In this document: positions 23,821 to 33,069 of the stretch, in pieces
Layout of the letters: the number at the start of each line of letters is the position of its first letter
How positions within the stretch are numbered: position 1 is the first letter of the stretch
Source of the DNA: a virus
DNA: 52,709 bases
Direction: 5' to 3' (one strand)
IMG/VR virus record: IMGVR_UViG_3300035687_000009
Span: 1 to 52,709 of that record
The notes under the pieces: model-generated
What the model saw: only the letters and a program-made list of their open reading frames with translations
Database searches by the model: none
What the model was told of the DNA's origin: nothing
Position numbers and translations under genes: made by a program

Positions 23821-25081
23821 ATGTCAATAATTACTATTATATTTACCTTATCGTCCGGTCGTTCTGGAAATACAATACCTTCCACGTTTTTAGCGGTTGC
23901 TTTTTTCTGACGCTAATCCTGTTCAGTTCTGGAATATAAACTGCGATACTTTCAATGAAAAGGAAGTAGATGGAGTTTTTGCGCGATGTTTTTGCGCGCC
24001 TTTTAATTATGACGACGAGATCACGATCCAGTTTACCGACGCATCCGGGAACGCTTTTACACTTTACGTCCTTGATTCCGATAACAATATTCTATACACA
24101 TCTTCGGTAAGTGGATCTAATAATACATTCACGCATTCCTTTACTCCGTCTGCTCAAGGAATAACAGAGGACGAAGTTCAAATATTTATTGTTAGCAATG
24201 GCGGCGGGGCCTCAGTGATCAATAGTTTATTTGCCAGCAATCTCGACGGTTGGGTAAATGAGGGATCTGGAGTCTCATGGTTATGGGATTCATCAGAGGG
24301 TGGATGTGCCACAACAGCGTTAGGGCTGAATAACCAGTCAACCAAACAACTTGTTATGTATGTTTCAGGGGCTGAAACCACCATGCTTTATAACCTGGTG
24401 CTGGATATCGTTCTTTTTACCTTCACTTCACAGACAGCGAATTTATTGATACAAGCCTATGATGGAGGTACGCTTGTATCAACCTTGTACGATGAGGATA
24501 TCGTTTTTAGTGCCTCACAATCCTACCCGATAAACACCATCGTTGCGATTCCAAAGTTCACAAATATTAAGGTGACATATTCGACAAATGGTGAGTCAAA
24601 TATTTTCCTAAAGTCATATGTGAGCGCTGTGAAAGGAGGTACCGGAGCAAAGTCTGATTGTATTGACATTAAGCCAGATCATGACGAAACTGTTTTAATT
24701 AATTACCACAACAACAGGGTTTTCGCTTCTTTGAACTCCTCAGTGGGCACCCCTGATCCTGAATTTAATCTTCGGATACCGGCGATATTTTTTGAGGAAC
24801 GATTCCCGGAGGAAATCGAAGAAATAGAATTGAGTGATAATAGTTCAATACAACTCAATGCACAAGTGAAATCGCAGAAGTTTTTAAAAGTAAAACCAAT
24901 GCCTTTTTACATGCATAAAAAAACAAAGCTGGCATTGTCATTCCAGACAGTAACCATTGACGGTGAGGAGTGGATTAAATCTGAAGCTTATGAAATTCAA
25001 GCCGGCAATGAGCGACATCCTTTCCGAAAAGCAACTTGCTGGCTGACGGAGAAGGATTATTTGGTAAGAAACGTTTTATAA
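23821..25081 (+). pseudogene. Tail protein with apparent frameshift at T6 run
   Basis: An ATG at 23821 opens MSIITIIFTLSSGRSGNTIP and stops at TGA 23908-23910, while the main frame (SDANPVQFWNINCDTFN and on, to 25081) resumes in the +1 frame. Deleting one T of the six at 23901-23906 would join them seamlessly as LAVAFSDANPVQF. Read alone, the main frame has only a TTG at 23897. The joined protein would be about 419 aa, beta-rich, with tail sequence. The break could be sequencing error, a real frameshift, or programmed shift. Confidence 0.6.
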
Positions 25082-25139
25082 TAGCAAATAACAAAAGTTC
25101 GCGTTAAGCGGAAATACAACAAAATCAATTTTTTATGCA

Positions 25140-25682
25140 GTGCCTACAAGTGTTTTTTGTGCCCAGGATTTGCCGGATTTCGTACAACGGGAATGCGGCG
25201 TTGAATTAGGTGGACTCACAGCTTTTGCGCTCATCCAGCGCGATCAAGCACCAACAGAAACAGACCTATATACATTGAGTTGGTGGCAGCAGAAATTAGC
25301 GGCCTCACCCCAAAAAGTTTGGGTTATTACCGATACACGGGGCTCTTACTCCGGTGGAACTCCAGTCGAAGAAGAAGGTTATGGAAAAGTGCCTACCATA
25401 CGTACCGGCGCAGACCATGAGGCTAATCTGGAAGTGAGAGGAATTTATGGCAATCGCAATTTCTCAGCGATTGTAAATCAGACAGCGAAATGGAATGCAT
25501 TCCTTGTTACCAACGGTGAGTTGGGACTTTATATCGAGGATGTTTCTGCTTACATGAAGTTAATAGTGGATCAGGGAATTAAAACCACAGCCAGGTGGGG
25601 TATAAACCTTAAATGGTCTGACGACATGAGCAATCCGCTCGTTGTTGATGCGAGCGCTCTTGATTCCATCTTTTCAAACTAA
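25140..25682 (+). CDS. Virion structural protein, candidate major tail protein, 180 aa
   Basis: The frame starts at GTG 25140 (MPTSVFCAQDLPDFVQ). An ATG at 25135 is out of phase, and a missing base (ATGGCAGTG to ATGCAGTG) would create an in-frame start MAVPTS, so the N-terminus is uncertain. The protein is compact (WVITDTRGSYSGG, ADHEANLEVRGIYGN) and followed by a strong terminator, which suits an abundant virion product such as tube or decoration protein. Family assignment rests on context. Confidence 0.6.
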   Translation: MPTSVFCAQDLPDFVQRECGVELGGLTAFALIQRDQAPTETDLYTLSWWQQKLAASPQKVWVITDTRGSYSGGTPVEEEGYGKVPTIRTGADHEANLEVRGIYGNRNFSAIVNQTAKWNAFLVTNGELGLYIEDVSAYMKLIVDQGIKTTARWGINLKWSDDMSNPLVVDASALDSIFSN

Positions 25683-25707
25683 GGGGCATTCATTTGCCCT
25701 TTTTTTT
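25683..25707 (+). terminator. Rho-independent terminator after tail protein gene
   Basis: GGGGCA/TGCCC stem (25684-25688 with 25695-25699) with a 6-nt loop is followed by eight T. It separates the tail gene block from the portal/head block, consistent with controlled stoichiometry of an abundant tail protein. Confidence 0.8.
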
Positions 25708-25718
25708 CCTTCATTCTT

Positions 25719-27539
25719 ATGATTTACGGAACCGAAGAATTTGACGAAATATTAATTAAAATTATCAAAGCCCCAAAGGATGAGGCTGGCTACCGTCATC
25801 CATGCTATGAAGATTCCTGTGCCCATGCAGAGGAAATGAGCTGGCATCTTTACGGGACTAAACCTGAAGCGTTACTCAGCAGCGCCCGCCCCAGGGAGGA
25901 TCCGGAAGTGACCGCTTACCGGTTAAAGAACTACCAACCTACTACTAAGTCGGCGGCAGATAAGGCTATTAATATCGTTTCGAAGATCTTCAATCCGAAC
26001 CTTTATTCCATCAGATGGGAGAAACAAAGTGAGAGTCAAAAAAAATTAAAGGAATACACTTTGGATTATTACCCTGAATATAATTCGGTAGTAAACTATA
26101 CAAAAGATGTTCTGCTAAGAAAAATGCTCGCAGATCCCAATGGTGTAGTAGCTATCAAGCTTGAGAATATTCCGGAAAAAACCTCGGAAGAAATTGTGCC
26201 CAGCTTAGTTGTTTACGGTTCGTCGGCTGTGTGGAATTACGACTATGATCATTTTCTTATCCACCTTAAAACGGAAGAAATTAAAGTAGGCCAGAAAAGG
26301 ATAACATGGTTCTATTTCGAATATTATGACAACGCTAATTATATCGAATTCCGGGCTTACGTCACCCCGAACGACAAATTAATAGTTGAGGACCTAAAAA
26401 ATTACCCTCACGGTTTCACTGAAATCCCTGCGTGGAAACTTCAGGGAAAAAGTGAGTCTAAAGACACCGGGGAAATTATGTATAAGTCATTCTTTGACTC
26501 AGCGGTGCCTTACTGGAACTATTCTATTATTCATGAGTCCGATGTGCTCGGGGCGTATATTAATCACATGCACCCATTGCGTGTAGAGCTTTCCGAGGAA
26601 TGTAATTACTTATGGGAAGGTAGATTCAAATGTGCCAGGGGTATTATCAAACTTGACACTGGCAGCACCATGGCTTGCCCGCATTGTGAAGGGTCAGGAT
26701 ACAAACCGGCCGGGCCTTACGGAGTATTCAAAGTGTCAAAGAAAAAACTCGAAGGCGGTGACGGGTTCTCTCCTGCTGAGGCGGTTTCTTATGTCAACAT
26801 CCCTGTAGATGCCACAAAAATGCTGGAGGAACGGGCGCACAAAATGCGGCAGATGGGAATGTGGGCTATCAATATGGATGTGGAGGATAAGGTGGGGGAA
26901 AATCAATCAGGGGTTGCCAAAGTGGTTGATCGCTCAGCTCAGTTCGATACGCTGTATAATATCGGGTCAGTGATCTTCGACGTTCACTTGCAGAATATTT
27001 TTTACTTTTTCAACCTGTATATGTTTGGGGTGAGCGATAAGTCCGTAGGGAAAGATCCTGAAAGCAATTTACCTGAGATCAACAAACCAACTCAGTTTGA
27101 TATTGCATCCACGGCAGAACTTGTCGCTAATTATAAGGTGGCAAAAGACTCCGGGCTGGACGCAAACTTTCTGCAGATAAAACAGATCGAAATAGGAACC
27201 AGGGATCTGACTACAAATCCAGACTTGAAGAAGTTTACAAATTTATTGCTTGACCTTGACCCGCTGCCTGGTATGGATGCGACCATGATAAGCCTGAATG
27301 TATCAAAACTATTCATTCGGCAGGTAGACGCGGTTATTCATAATAACATTAAGAGATTTTTGGAACGGGCCATTGAAGAGGATCCAAAATTCTTTGAGAA
27401 AAAACGCAGTGAACAAAAACTGAAGCTTGAGGAATATGGCCAGGAAATGATTACAGAGAATAAGCCTAAGATTGATCCAACTATTTTAGAGTATGTCAAA
27501 AACGAAAAGAAAGCCGCAGCGCATGGTGCGATTGCGTAA
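25719..27539 (+). CDS. Portal protein, 606 aa
   Basis: Length and position just upstream of a MuF-like protein, scaffold and capsid point to the portal. The protein contains a zinc-knuckle-like insertion (FKCARGIIKL, ACPHCEGSGYKP), an amphipathic region with ARPREDPEVTAYRLKNYQ, and a coiled-coil C-terminus (KLKLEEYGQEM). Portals form the dodecameric ring at the capsid vertex. The sequence family is not named with certainty; gene order is the main evidence. Confidence 0.72.
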   Translation: MIYGTEEFDEILIKIIKAPKDEAGYRHPCYEDSCAHAEEMSWHLYGTKPEALLSSARPREDPEVTAYRLKNYQPTTKSAADKAINIVSKIFNPNLYSIRWEKQSESQKKLKEYTLDYYPEYNSVVNYTKDVLLRKMLADPNGVVAIKLENIPEKTSEEIVPSLVVYGSSAVWNYDYDHFLIHLKTEEIKVGQKRITWFYFEYYDNANYIEFRAYVTPNDKLIVEDLKNYPHGFTEIPAWKLQGKSESKDTGEIMYKSFFDSAVPYWNYSIIHESDVLGAYINHMHPLRVELSEECNYLWEGRFKCARGIIKLDTGSTMACPHCEGSGYKPAGPYGVFKVSKKKLEGGDGFSPAEAVSYVNIPVDATKMLEERAHKMRQMGMWAINMDVEDKVGENQSGVAKVVDRSAQFDTLYNIGSVIFDVHLQNIFYFFNLYMFGVSDKSVGKDPESNLPEINKPTQFDIASTAELVANYKVAKDSGLDANFLQIKQIEIGTRDLTTNPDLKKFTNLLLDLDPLPGMDATMISLNVSKLFIRQVDAVIHNNIKRFLERAIEEDPKFFEKKRSEQKLKLEEYGQEMITENKPKIDPTILEYVKNEKKAAAHGAIA

Positions 27540-27548
27540 GGTATACAA

Positions 27549-28406
27549 ATGACAGCGCAGCGATTAGCGGTGAATACTGAAAATCTTATCATTGAAACGG
27601 TGGAGGAATTTACTATTGGTGTTGGTCGTGTTCAAAACTCCGTCTATAACCAGCTGATCAGAAGTGTTAAAAATCTGGAATTAGATTCAGATGGATATAT
27701 TTTACAGAATGCGGCAAACAGAAAAATCCTGTACGAGGCTGAGGAATTAATTAATATACTACTCCCTGGTGAGGATTTCACAAGGATAGTCTCTGAAACA
27801 ATCGCGGTGCTTCCGCAGATCGATGTGTTAAACTCAGAATACTTCAGCACTATTTCCGACAAGTTCAATCCATCACGGAATTATTTTAAGGTGCTGCAGA
27901 GTCAAACCATTGAGAAGATTGAATCTTTTCTTTTGCGTGATGGACTTTCTTTTGCCGTTAAAACCCCGCTTAAAGATATTTTGAATCTGAATATTAATAC
28001 AGGTGGCAGTTTCGATGGGTTCCTTCAGCAACTAAGAAACTTCATTTTAGGAGACAATGAACTGGACGGAAGATTGATAAGCTATTCACGCGGACTCTTA
28101 AAAGATACGTTATTTAATTATTCGCGTGCATATCAACAGGCTGTGACGGCAGATTTAAAACTTGTTTATTTCCTATACGCCGGAGGACTAATGGATAAGA
28201 GCCGGGATTTTTGCATCGAGCGCAGCGGGAGGTTTTTCCATGAATCAGAAATAATAGAGTGGGCTAAACTTGATTGGAAGGGACGAAACAAGGACACCAC
28301 AGAAAGCTCGATCTTTATTTATTGCGGAGGTCATAATTGCTCCCATTCTATGATCCCGGTCAGTGAATTTATGGTGCCGGTAGAACAGCGTATTAATATA
28401 GAGTAA
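27549..28406 (+). CDS. MuF-like minor head protein, 285 aa
   Basis: The C-terminal segment matches the phage Mu F pattern: SRDFCIERSGRFF, then WKGR, then YCGGHNCSHSMIPVS, with Cys and His residues that could bind metal. The upstream part is helical. Portal followed by MuF is a common head morphogenesis order. It may act in head assembly or be packaged in the capsid. Confidence 0.75.
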   Translation: MTAQRLAVNTENLIIETVEEFTIGVGRVQNSVYNQLIRSVKNLELDSDGYILQNAANRKILYEAEELINILLPGEDFTRIVSETIAVLPQIDVLNSEYFSTISDKFNPSRNYFKVLQSQTIEKIESFLLRDGLSFAVKTPLKDILNLNINTGGSFDGFLQQLRNFILGDNELDGRLISYSRGLLKDTLFNYSRAYQQAVTADLKLVYFLYAGGLMDKSRDFCIERSGRFFHESEIIEWAKLDWKGRNKDTTESSIFIYCGGHNCSHSMIPVSEFMVPVEQRINIE

Positions 28407-28410
28407 AAAA

Positions 28411-28441
28411 CCCCTGATTCACTAGCCAAACGGATCAGGGG
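28411..28441 (-). terminator. Perfect 8-bp hairpin, best read as a minus-strand terminator
   Basis: CCCCTGAT (28411-28418) pairs with ATCAGGGG (28434-28441) across a 15-nt loop. The plus strand has six A before it, not T after it, so only the minus strand reads as hairpin plus T tract. No minus-strand gene lies here. It may terminate antisense transcripts or protect the 3' end of the head mRNA. Confidence 0.5.
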
Positions 28442-28643
28442 TCAAGGACTTCGCTGCATGTATTGGATCAGCAACGCACATGCAAATTAGCCATTTAAAA
28501 GGGGTTTACAAAATATTTAATCCCATAATTGGAAATTATCCCAAAAGGGTATACTTTAGTGCTTGTTATCCTTAGATAACGAACCGGGCTTAAAAGGCCA
28601 ATACAATTAAAACTTCCACCGCCCCATTCCTGGGGGAATATTT
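28442..28643 (+). other. Gene-free stretch before scaffold-adjacent gene
   Basis: This region holds only weak frames; the best is a 31-codon frame at 28480-28575 (MQISHLKGVYKI and on) with no support. TATTTTTG at 28639-28646 fits a TAnnTTTG -7 element but overlaps the TTG start of the next gene. No confident feature is seen. Confidence 0.4.
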
Positions 28644-29033
28644 TTGAAGCAAATCTTAGTGAAGGTCCGAAACATCTCAAAGGATGACCACGGGCAACAA
28701 ATCGAAGGTGTATCAGGCATTGAAACAATTATTACGTACAAAGCCTACCGTTACACACAAGAACAATTTGAATTACTGTATCAGTGCGATGAGAGTGGTA
28801 AGCAGGTAGTCGATCAAAACGGCAATGCAAACCCAAACTTAGAAGCCCAGCACCAGGCGATAGCAAAAATAAAAAATGCCGCACCTGTGGTTAATTCTGG
28901 GCCAGTCGTCACCGAAACAAAAATGCAGGATAACCCTGATGTTCATCCGGAAACCGTAACCGGTACTCATACGCCGGCACCTCAAAAAAGGGGGCCTAAA
29001 AGAAAAGTTGAACTTCAAGAACACACTGCATGA
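28644..29033 (+). CDS. Hypothetical head-region protein, 129 aa
   Basis: A TTG-started frame with N-terminal beta-like segment (MKQILVKVRNISKDDHG), then a mid helix and a Pro/Thr-rich, basic tail (PAPQKRGPKRKVELQ). It overlaps the scaffold-like gene by 4 nt. No family is recognised. Similar small proteins precede scaffolds in other phages of this type, which suggests a head-assembly role. Confidence 0.6.
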   Translation: MKQILVKVRNISKDDHGQQIEGVSGIETIITYKAYRYTQEQFELLYQCDESGKQVVDQNGNANPNLEAQHQAIAKIKNAAPVVNSGPVVTETKMQDNPDVHPETVTGTHTPAPQKRGPKRKVELQEHTA

Positions 29034-29908
29034 AAGGTAAAGCATTCTTAGAAAAAATAAATAAACAGGGCAAGATCAACAATGAAGACTTTAATAAAGT
29101 CCTTGAAACATTCCCTGATATCGAACTTCCGGACGTTTGGGTTAATCTGTTTGAAGAGAATTTCCTGACCAGGGAAAGGGCTACTGCAGATTTCGAGATC
29201 ACCAAAAGGATCAAAGCTGAAAGCTTAAACGGTGTTGATGAAAAATTGAAAGGTGTTATCGCCTTGCTTGATGCAAAGGATAAAGAAGAAGTTGAAAAGG
29301 AAGTGAACACTTATAAAAAAGTGGAGCTGCTTCACTCAGCAATACCCAGGCTGCTGGAAAAGGTGAAGGGAAATAATCCCACAACTGACGAAAAAGTTAA
29401 GGAGCTTGAAAAAACCAACCAGGAACTGGTTGAAAAAATCAAAATCATTAACACCGAATCAGAAAACAAAGTAAAGAGTGTGCAGAAAGAGTTTGACGAA
29501 AAGGAAAGAGGTATGAAAGTAGATTGGACTCTCGATAAGGAGTTATTGAAATACACCTTCGCAGACGAATTCACCGGAATCAAAGAGGCTATTCTAAAAG
29601 GTATACTATCAGACGTCAAAGGAAAAAATACTTTGGCGTTGGATGACAAAGGGCAAATCCTGGTACAAGAAATTGTTAACGGTGCGCCAAAACAAAAATT
29701 TAACGGTAACGATCCAGTTACAATAGACAGCCTGCTCGCTGAGCCATTAAAACCATTCCTCAAAAAAAATAACAAGGAAGGTGATGGATCTCAGCAACAA
29801 CAGCAGCAAACGCGTACCCGTACGCACCAGGCGACAGACACTATCGACCCAGGGAAGGCAACACTTTCTGAGAGGCGAAAGTTGGCAGCGCAAAACGCTA
29901 CAGTCTAA
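29030..29908 (+). CDS. Scaffolding-like protein, 292 aa
   Basis: Charged coiled coil dominates residues 90-175 (KVKELEKTNQELVEKIKII), followed by a folded segment, a poly-Gln stretch (SQQQQQQTRTRTHQ) and a C-terminal helix (KATLSERRKLAAQNATV). A coiled-coil protein directly upstream of the major capsid gene is the standard scaffold layout; the basic C-terminal helix would bind capsid subunits. Confidence 0.72.
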   Translation: MKGKAFLEKINKQGKINNEDFNKVLETFPDIELPDVWVNLFEENFLTRERATADFEITKRIKAESLNGVDEKLKGVIALLDAKDKEEVEKEVNTYKKVELLHSAIPRLLEKVKGNNPTTDEKVKELEKTNQELVEKIKIINTESENKVKSVQKEFDEKERGMKVDWTLDKELLKYTFADEFTGIKEAILKGILSDVKGKNTLALDDKGQILVQEIVNGAPKQKFNGNDPVTIDSLLAEPLKPFLKKNNKEGDGSQQQQQQTRTRTHQATDTIDPGKATLSERRKLAAQNATV

Positions 29909-29921
29909 TTTCTAAATTATT

Positions 29922-31037
29922 ATGCCAGCATCGGCCTTCGATCATAATATCGCAGGGGCTTGTGAGAATATTCGCAAAGAAGCGGAAGATCTCTCAGGTT
30001 CTAATTACGCAATGGATTTAACCCGCTCTAATGGAGCGCTTGACTTCATTACCGATCCATCTAACGGTGGAGTTGAATCCGAATTAATCACACCAGCAGG
30101 AGAAAATGGAGCGAAACTTACAACGCTTAAAGTTCTCTATGATCAGCCTACCAGGGCTTGTCAGGCTTCCACAAGTTTGGACACTAATATTTGTAACGAC
30201 ACTGCTACAACGCCAACACGTAAGCAGTTTTTCAAAACCATCGGTAAGAAAATTTCTTCACCGGCTCGTTATTTTTCAAATAATGACCTGGTTATCCTGT
30301 GTCAGGGTTCAAAAGAATTTATTCAAAACCGATTGAAAAGTGATCTCAGGGCAACGAAAGAACTTTGGAATGAGGTTCTGCTCGCAGAACTGAACGCCAT
30401 GAAAGGTAAGATCTACCATTGGGATGGAACTGAAACATTATCCGGTAGCGGCAAATCTCTGCAGCTCCTCAGAACCGAGAACGGACATGATCTTCCTCAG
30501 CCAGGTAACTTCATCACGATTGCTCAGGACTTCACTAACATGAAGCTTAGCGGCGTTCCGGCGCTTATCGGTGATGGTTATTTTGACCGTTACATCCGTC
30601 TTAATCAACTTGCATGTTGTAATGCATCTACTCCTTATGCGGATGCGGTGAGTAATGCCGGGGTGGCATATTATTACGACCACAAGGCCAGTGATATTCT
30701 GGGCGCGAACAAAACAATTGTAATCCCTTACGGGATTATCCACCTGTTGACATTCAACCAAAATCAGAACATTGCCGATCTATTGGGTAATAACGGAAAT
30801 GTAGGCAGTGAATTTCATATGGTTATTCCTGATCCGGATTATCCTGGATTGAAGTGGAACTTTGATATGAAATGGGATTGCACTACGCTGCGTTGGAAAT
30901 ATATGTACTCAGTGCATTGGGATGTGTTCAACGTTTACCAGGCTGACAGTTTTGCTTCCGACAGCGGAACACCTGATTGTTCAGATGATAACGTTGGTAT
31001 TACCGGAGTATTCCAGTATAATATCACTCGCGGTTAA
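29922..31037 (+). CDS. Major capsid protein, 371 aa
   Basis: It lies 13 nt after the scaffold-like gene and before the neck genes. Length fits an HK97-fold capsid protein. Early region has NGGVESELITPAGENGAKLT; later IVIPYGIIHLLTFNQN and DPDYPGLKWNFDMKW. Two Cys pairs (ACQASTSLDTNIC, QLACCNAS) are unusual. No HK97 family name is certain from sequence, but position and length strongly support the call. Confidence 0.8.
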   Translation: MPASAFDHNIAGACENIRKEAEDLSGSNYAMDLTRSNGALDFITDPSNGGVESELITPAGENGAKLTTLKVLYDQPTRACQASTSLDTNICNDTATTPTRKQFFKTIGKKISSPARYFSNNDLVILCQGSKEFIQNRLKSDLRATKELWNEVLLAELNAMKGKIYHWDGTETLSGSGKSLQLLRTENGHDLPQPGNFITIAQDFTNMKLSGVPALIGDGYFDRYIRLNQLACCNASTPYADAVSNAGVAYYYDHKASDILGANKTIVIPYGIIHLLTFNQNQNIADLLGNNGNVGSEFHMVIPDPDYPGLKWNFDMKWDCTTLRWKYMYSVHWDVFNVYQADSFASDSGTPDCSDDNVGITGVFQYNITRG

Positions 31038-31040
31038 TCT

Positions 31041-32000
31041 GTGAGTTGCTTCGACAACTATATCACTATTTCGGAACCAACTGCCGAAAGCAGGTCAGGG
31101 CTATACGCTACTGACCTGCCCGGCATTGACCGGGATATGCTGGATGGGGTTGCGCGAAGCGTTTCAGAAGATGCTGATGATATCTGGGCGACAATTTACA
31201 AGCGGGCAAAACGGAATTTAGTCTCCGACGTTTCCAAACAGATCCTTAATAAATTCCATGCTAATCTAAAACTTGTCACCAGGGAAACATCCGCATTTAA
31301 AGCCGACAACAATTCATCTACAGGTTTATCGGGACTGACCATAGAGTTTAAACTCCCGAAATACGCGAAGCTCCATATTTTATCTATAAATGTTTTTAGC
31401 GCAGCGGCCTATTCGTCTGCTGGTATATTCAAGATTTACGAAACTGACGAATCCGGAGAATTACTTGATACTATCACCACTGCAATAGCAATAGGGCGTA
31501 ACGTCATTAATGTAGATACCGATTATGAGGTGGACAAAATATTTATCTCGTATGATCCGGCGGTTTATACTTTTAGGGAAACAGAAAACAAGTATTTCGA
31601 ATCACATAATTATTTAGCCTTTGATAATGTCGTTTGTAATGAGTGCTTTTATGGAGATACTGATTTTACAGCCTCGGTAGTTCATGTTAATGGTGGAGGG
31701 ATAAATGTAAAGTTTTTGATTTACTGCTCACTTGAAAAATACGTCTGTGAAAATCTTAAACTTTTTGAGGACGCACTGCTCTATAAAATTGGCCATGAGA
31801 TTACGGTGGAGAGGCGCTTGGGAGAGAGGCTGAATAAATGGGCGGTTATGACACAAGAGAGATGGGCAGAGCTTGAGGCATTCTACAAGGCGCAATACGA
31901 AACAAACCTTATGAATGTTATCGATGGCTGCAACATCCCTGAAGATGATATCTGCTTTGCTTGCAGGAATACTGTGAGAACTGAAACAATTCTACCTTAA
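31041..32000 (+). CDS. Head-tail connector/structural protein, 319 aa
   Basis: A GTG-started gene 3 nt after the capsid gene. The sequence includes beta-rich segments (AKLHILSINVFSAAAYSS) and a cysteine-bearing C-terminus (DDICFACRN). Its place directly after the capsid suggests a connector or adaptor protein, but no family is recognised. Confidence 0.62.
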   Translation: MSCFDNYITISEPTAESRSGLYATDLPGIDRDMLDGVARSVSEDADDIWATIYKRAKRNLVSDVSKQILNKFHANLKLVTRETSAFKADNNSSTGLSGLTIEFKLPKYAKLHILSINVFSAAAYSSAGIFKIYETDESGELLDTITTAIAIGRNVINVDTDYEVDKIFISYDPAVYTFRETENKYFESHNYLAFDNVVCNECFYGDTDFTASVVHVNGGGINVKFLIYCSLEKYVCENLKLFEDALLYKIGHEITVERRLGERLNKWAVMTQERWAELEAFYKAQYETNLMNVIDGCNIPEDDICFACRNTVRTETILP

Positions 32001-32005
32001 AAAAT

Positions 32006-32053
32006 ATGGCTTGTAATTGCGGTAGCAAAAAAAGAAAGAAACGTGGCAAATGA
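32006..32053 (+). CDS. Possible 15-aa cysteine/lysine micro-ORF
   Basis: ATG at 32006 gives MACNCGSKKRKKRGK. It lies between the connector-like gene and the neck gene and overlaps the GTG start of the latter by 11 nt. It may be a coupling leader or a tiny nucleic-acid-binding peptide; support is minimal. Confidence 0.3.
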   Translation: MACNCGSKKRKKRGK

Positions 32054-32525
32054 GTTCACCGATCTAATCACCAAAATAAATAACGCTGTACGTTCCGATA
32101 GGAACCTTAGAATTTCCTTGTCCAATACTTTGGCCGTTCACAAGCCACGGATTTTTCAACAAGGCTTTGATGCTAAAGGGCAAAAGATCGGCGTATACTC
32201 AACAAAACCAATATCAATTTCAAAAACAAGCCAAGCCAGAAATACAGGAAAAACATATTTCAAGGGCGGGTACGCTGAATATAAAAGAGCTGTTGGTAAA
32301 AATCCTGGATTCGTAAATCTGCGCAACACCGATCAAATGATGATGGACTATGTAATTATAGGTTCTAACCTGAATTATGGTTTTGGGTTTCAAAATCCTG
32401 AGAACGCCAATAAGTCGGGATGGGTTGAGCAGCACTTCGGACTTAAAAACATTTTTGATATCAGTAAGAACGAGGAGAACATACTGGCAGATTCTTTGGT
32501 CGATCAACTTATAAAAAGCCTATGA
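32043..32525 (+). CDS. Neck/tail-completion protein (HK97 gp10-like), 160 aa
   Basis: GTG start (MANEFTDLITKINNAV). The middle contains FKGGYAEYKRAVGKNPGFVN, typical of phage virion morphogenesis proteins of the gp10/gpS type. It overlaps the next gene by 4 nt. Expected to sit at the neck joining head and tail. Confidence 0.68.
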   Translation: MANEFTDLITKINNAVRSDRNLRISLSNTLAVHKPRIFQQGFDAKGQKIGVYSTKPISISKTSQARNTGKTYFKGGYAEYKRAVGKNPGFVNLRNTDQMMMDYVIIGSNLNYGFGFQNPENANKSGWVEQHFGLKNIFDISKNEENILADSLVDQLIKSL

Positions 32526-33067
32526 CTGAAATCATAACAGCTATAGACGCATGGACCGCAAATAGGTATGCTTATACCAAAAAACTATACGGGTTTTCTG
32601 AGCTTGTGAAAAAATCATCAAGCGAAGGGAAGGAGGACATTTTCCCTATGACCATACCCGGGAATCCATCAAGCAGAAGGGAGAAGGTTTCACTCGATGA
32701 CAGGTATACTTTTATAACCTGGATCCGGTGGGCACAGCCAGCAACATATTCAGCAAGTGAAGATTGGAGCTTTGGAAAATCTGAAGCAAGGATCGGTGAG
32801 ATCCCATTGCGATTAATACTTGCTCATAAAACAATATTAGGCGAGGATGTGGTATTTGATTTTATCAACGCCTTTCCTTCAAAATTTACAGTATCCGGTT
32901 TTCAGTTTGTGTTCATAAACGGCAGCCCTTCAATTGATCCGGACCATGATACAATAATGCAAACAGAATTAAACGGTACTAATTACGAGAAACATCGGTT
33001 CGACTGGAATGTATACGTGTTGAACATTAATATACAGTTTTTGGAGTGTCTGGAGTTGACACCTTAG
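32522..33067 (+). CDS. Neck/tail-terminator-like protein, 181 aa
   Basis: The protein has compact mixed structure (SLDDRYTFITWIRWAQP, ILAHKTILGEDVVFDFIN) with no family name. It sits after the gp10-like gene, where tail-terminator proteins normally lie. Inferred structural role. Confidence 0.55.
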   Translation: MTEIITAIDAWTANRYAYTKKLYGFSELVKKSSSEGKEDIFPMTIPGNPSSRREKVSLDDRYTFITWIRWAQPATYSASEDWSFGKSEARIGEIPLRLILAHKTILGEDVVFDFINAFPSKFTVSGFQFVFINGSPSIDPDHDTIMQTELNGTNYEKHRFDWNVYVLNINIQFLECLELTP

Positions 33068-33069
33068 TT

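Noticed and set aside
23897-23899. TTG as the true start of the tail gene ending at 25081
   Set aside because: Upstream coding-like sequence in another frame joins after removal of one T, and the TTG start would truncate the first strand.
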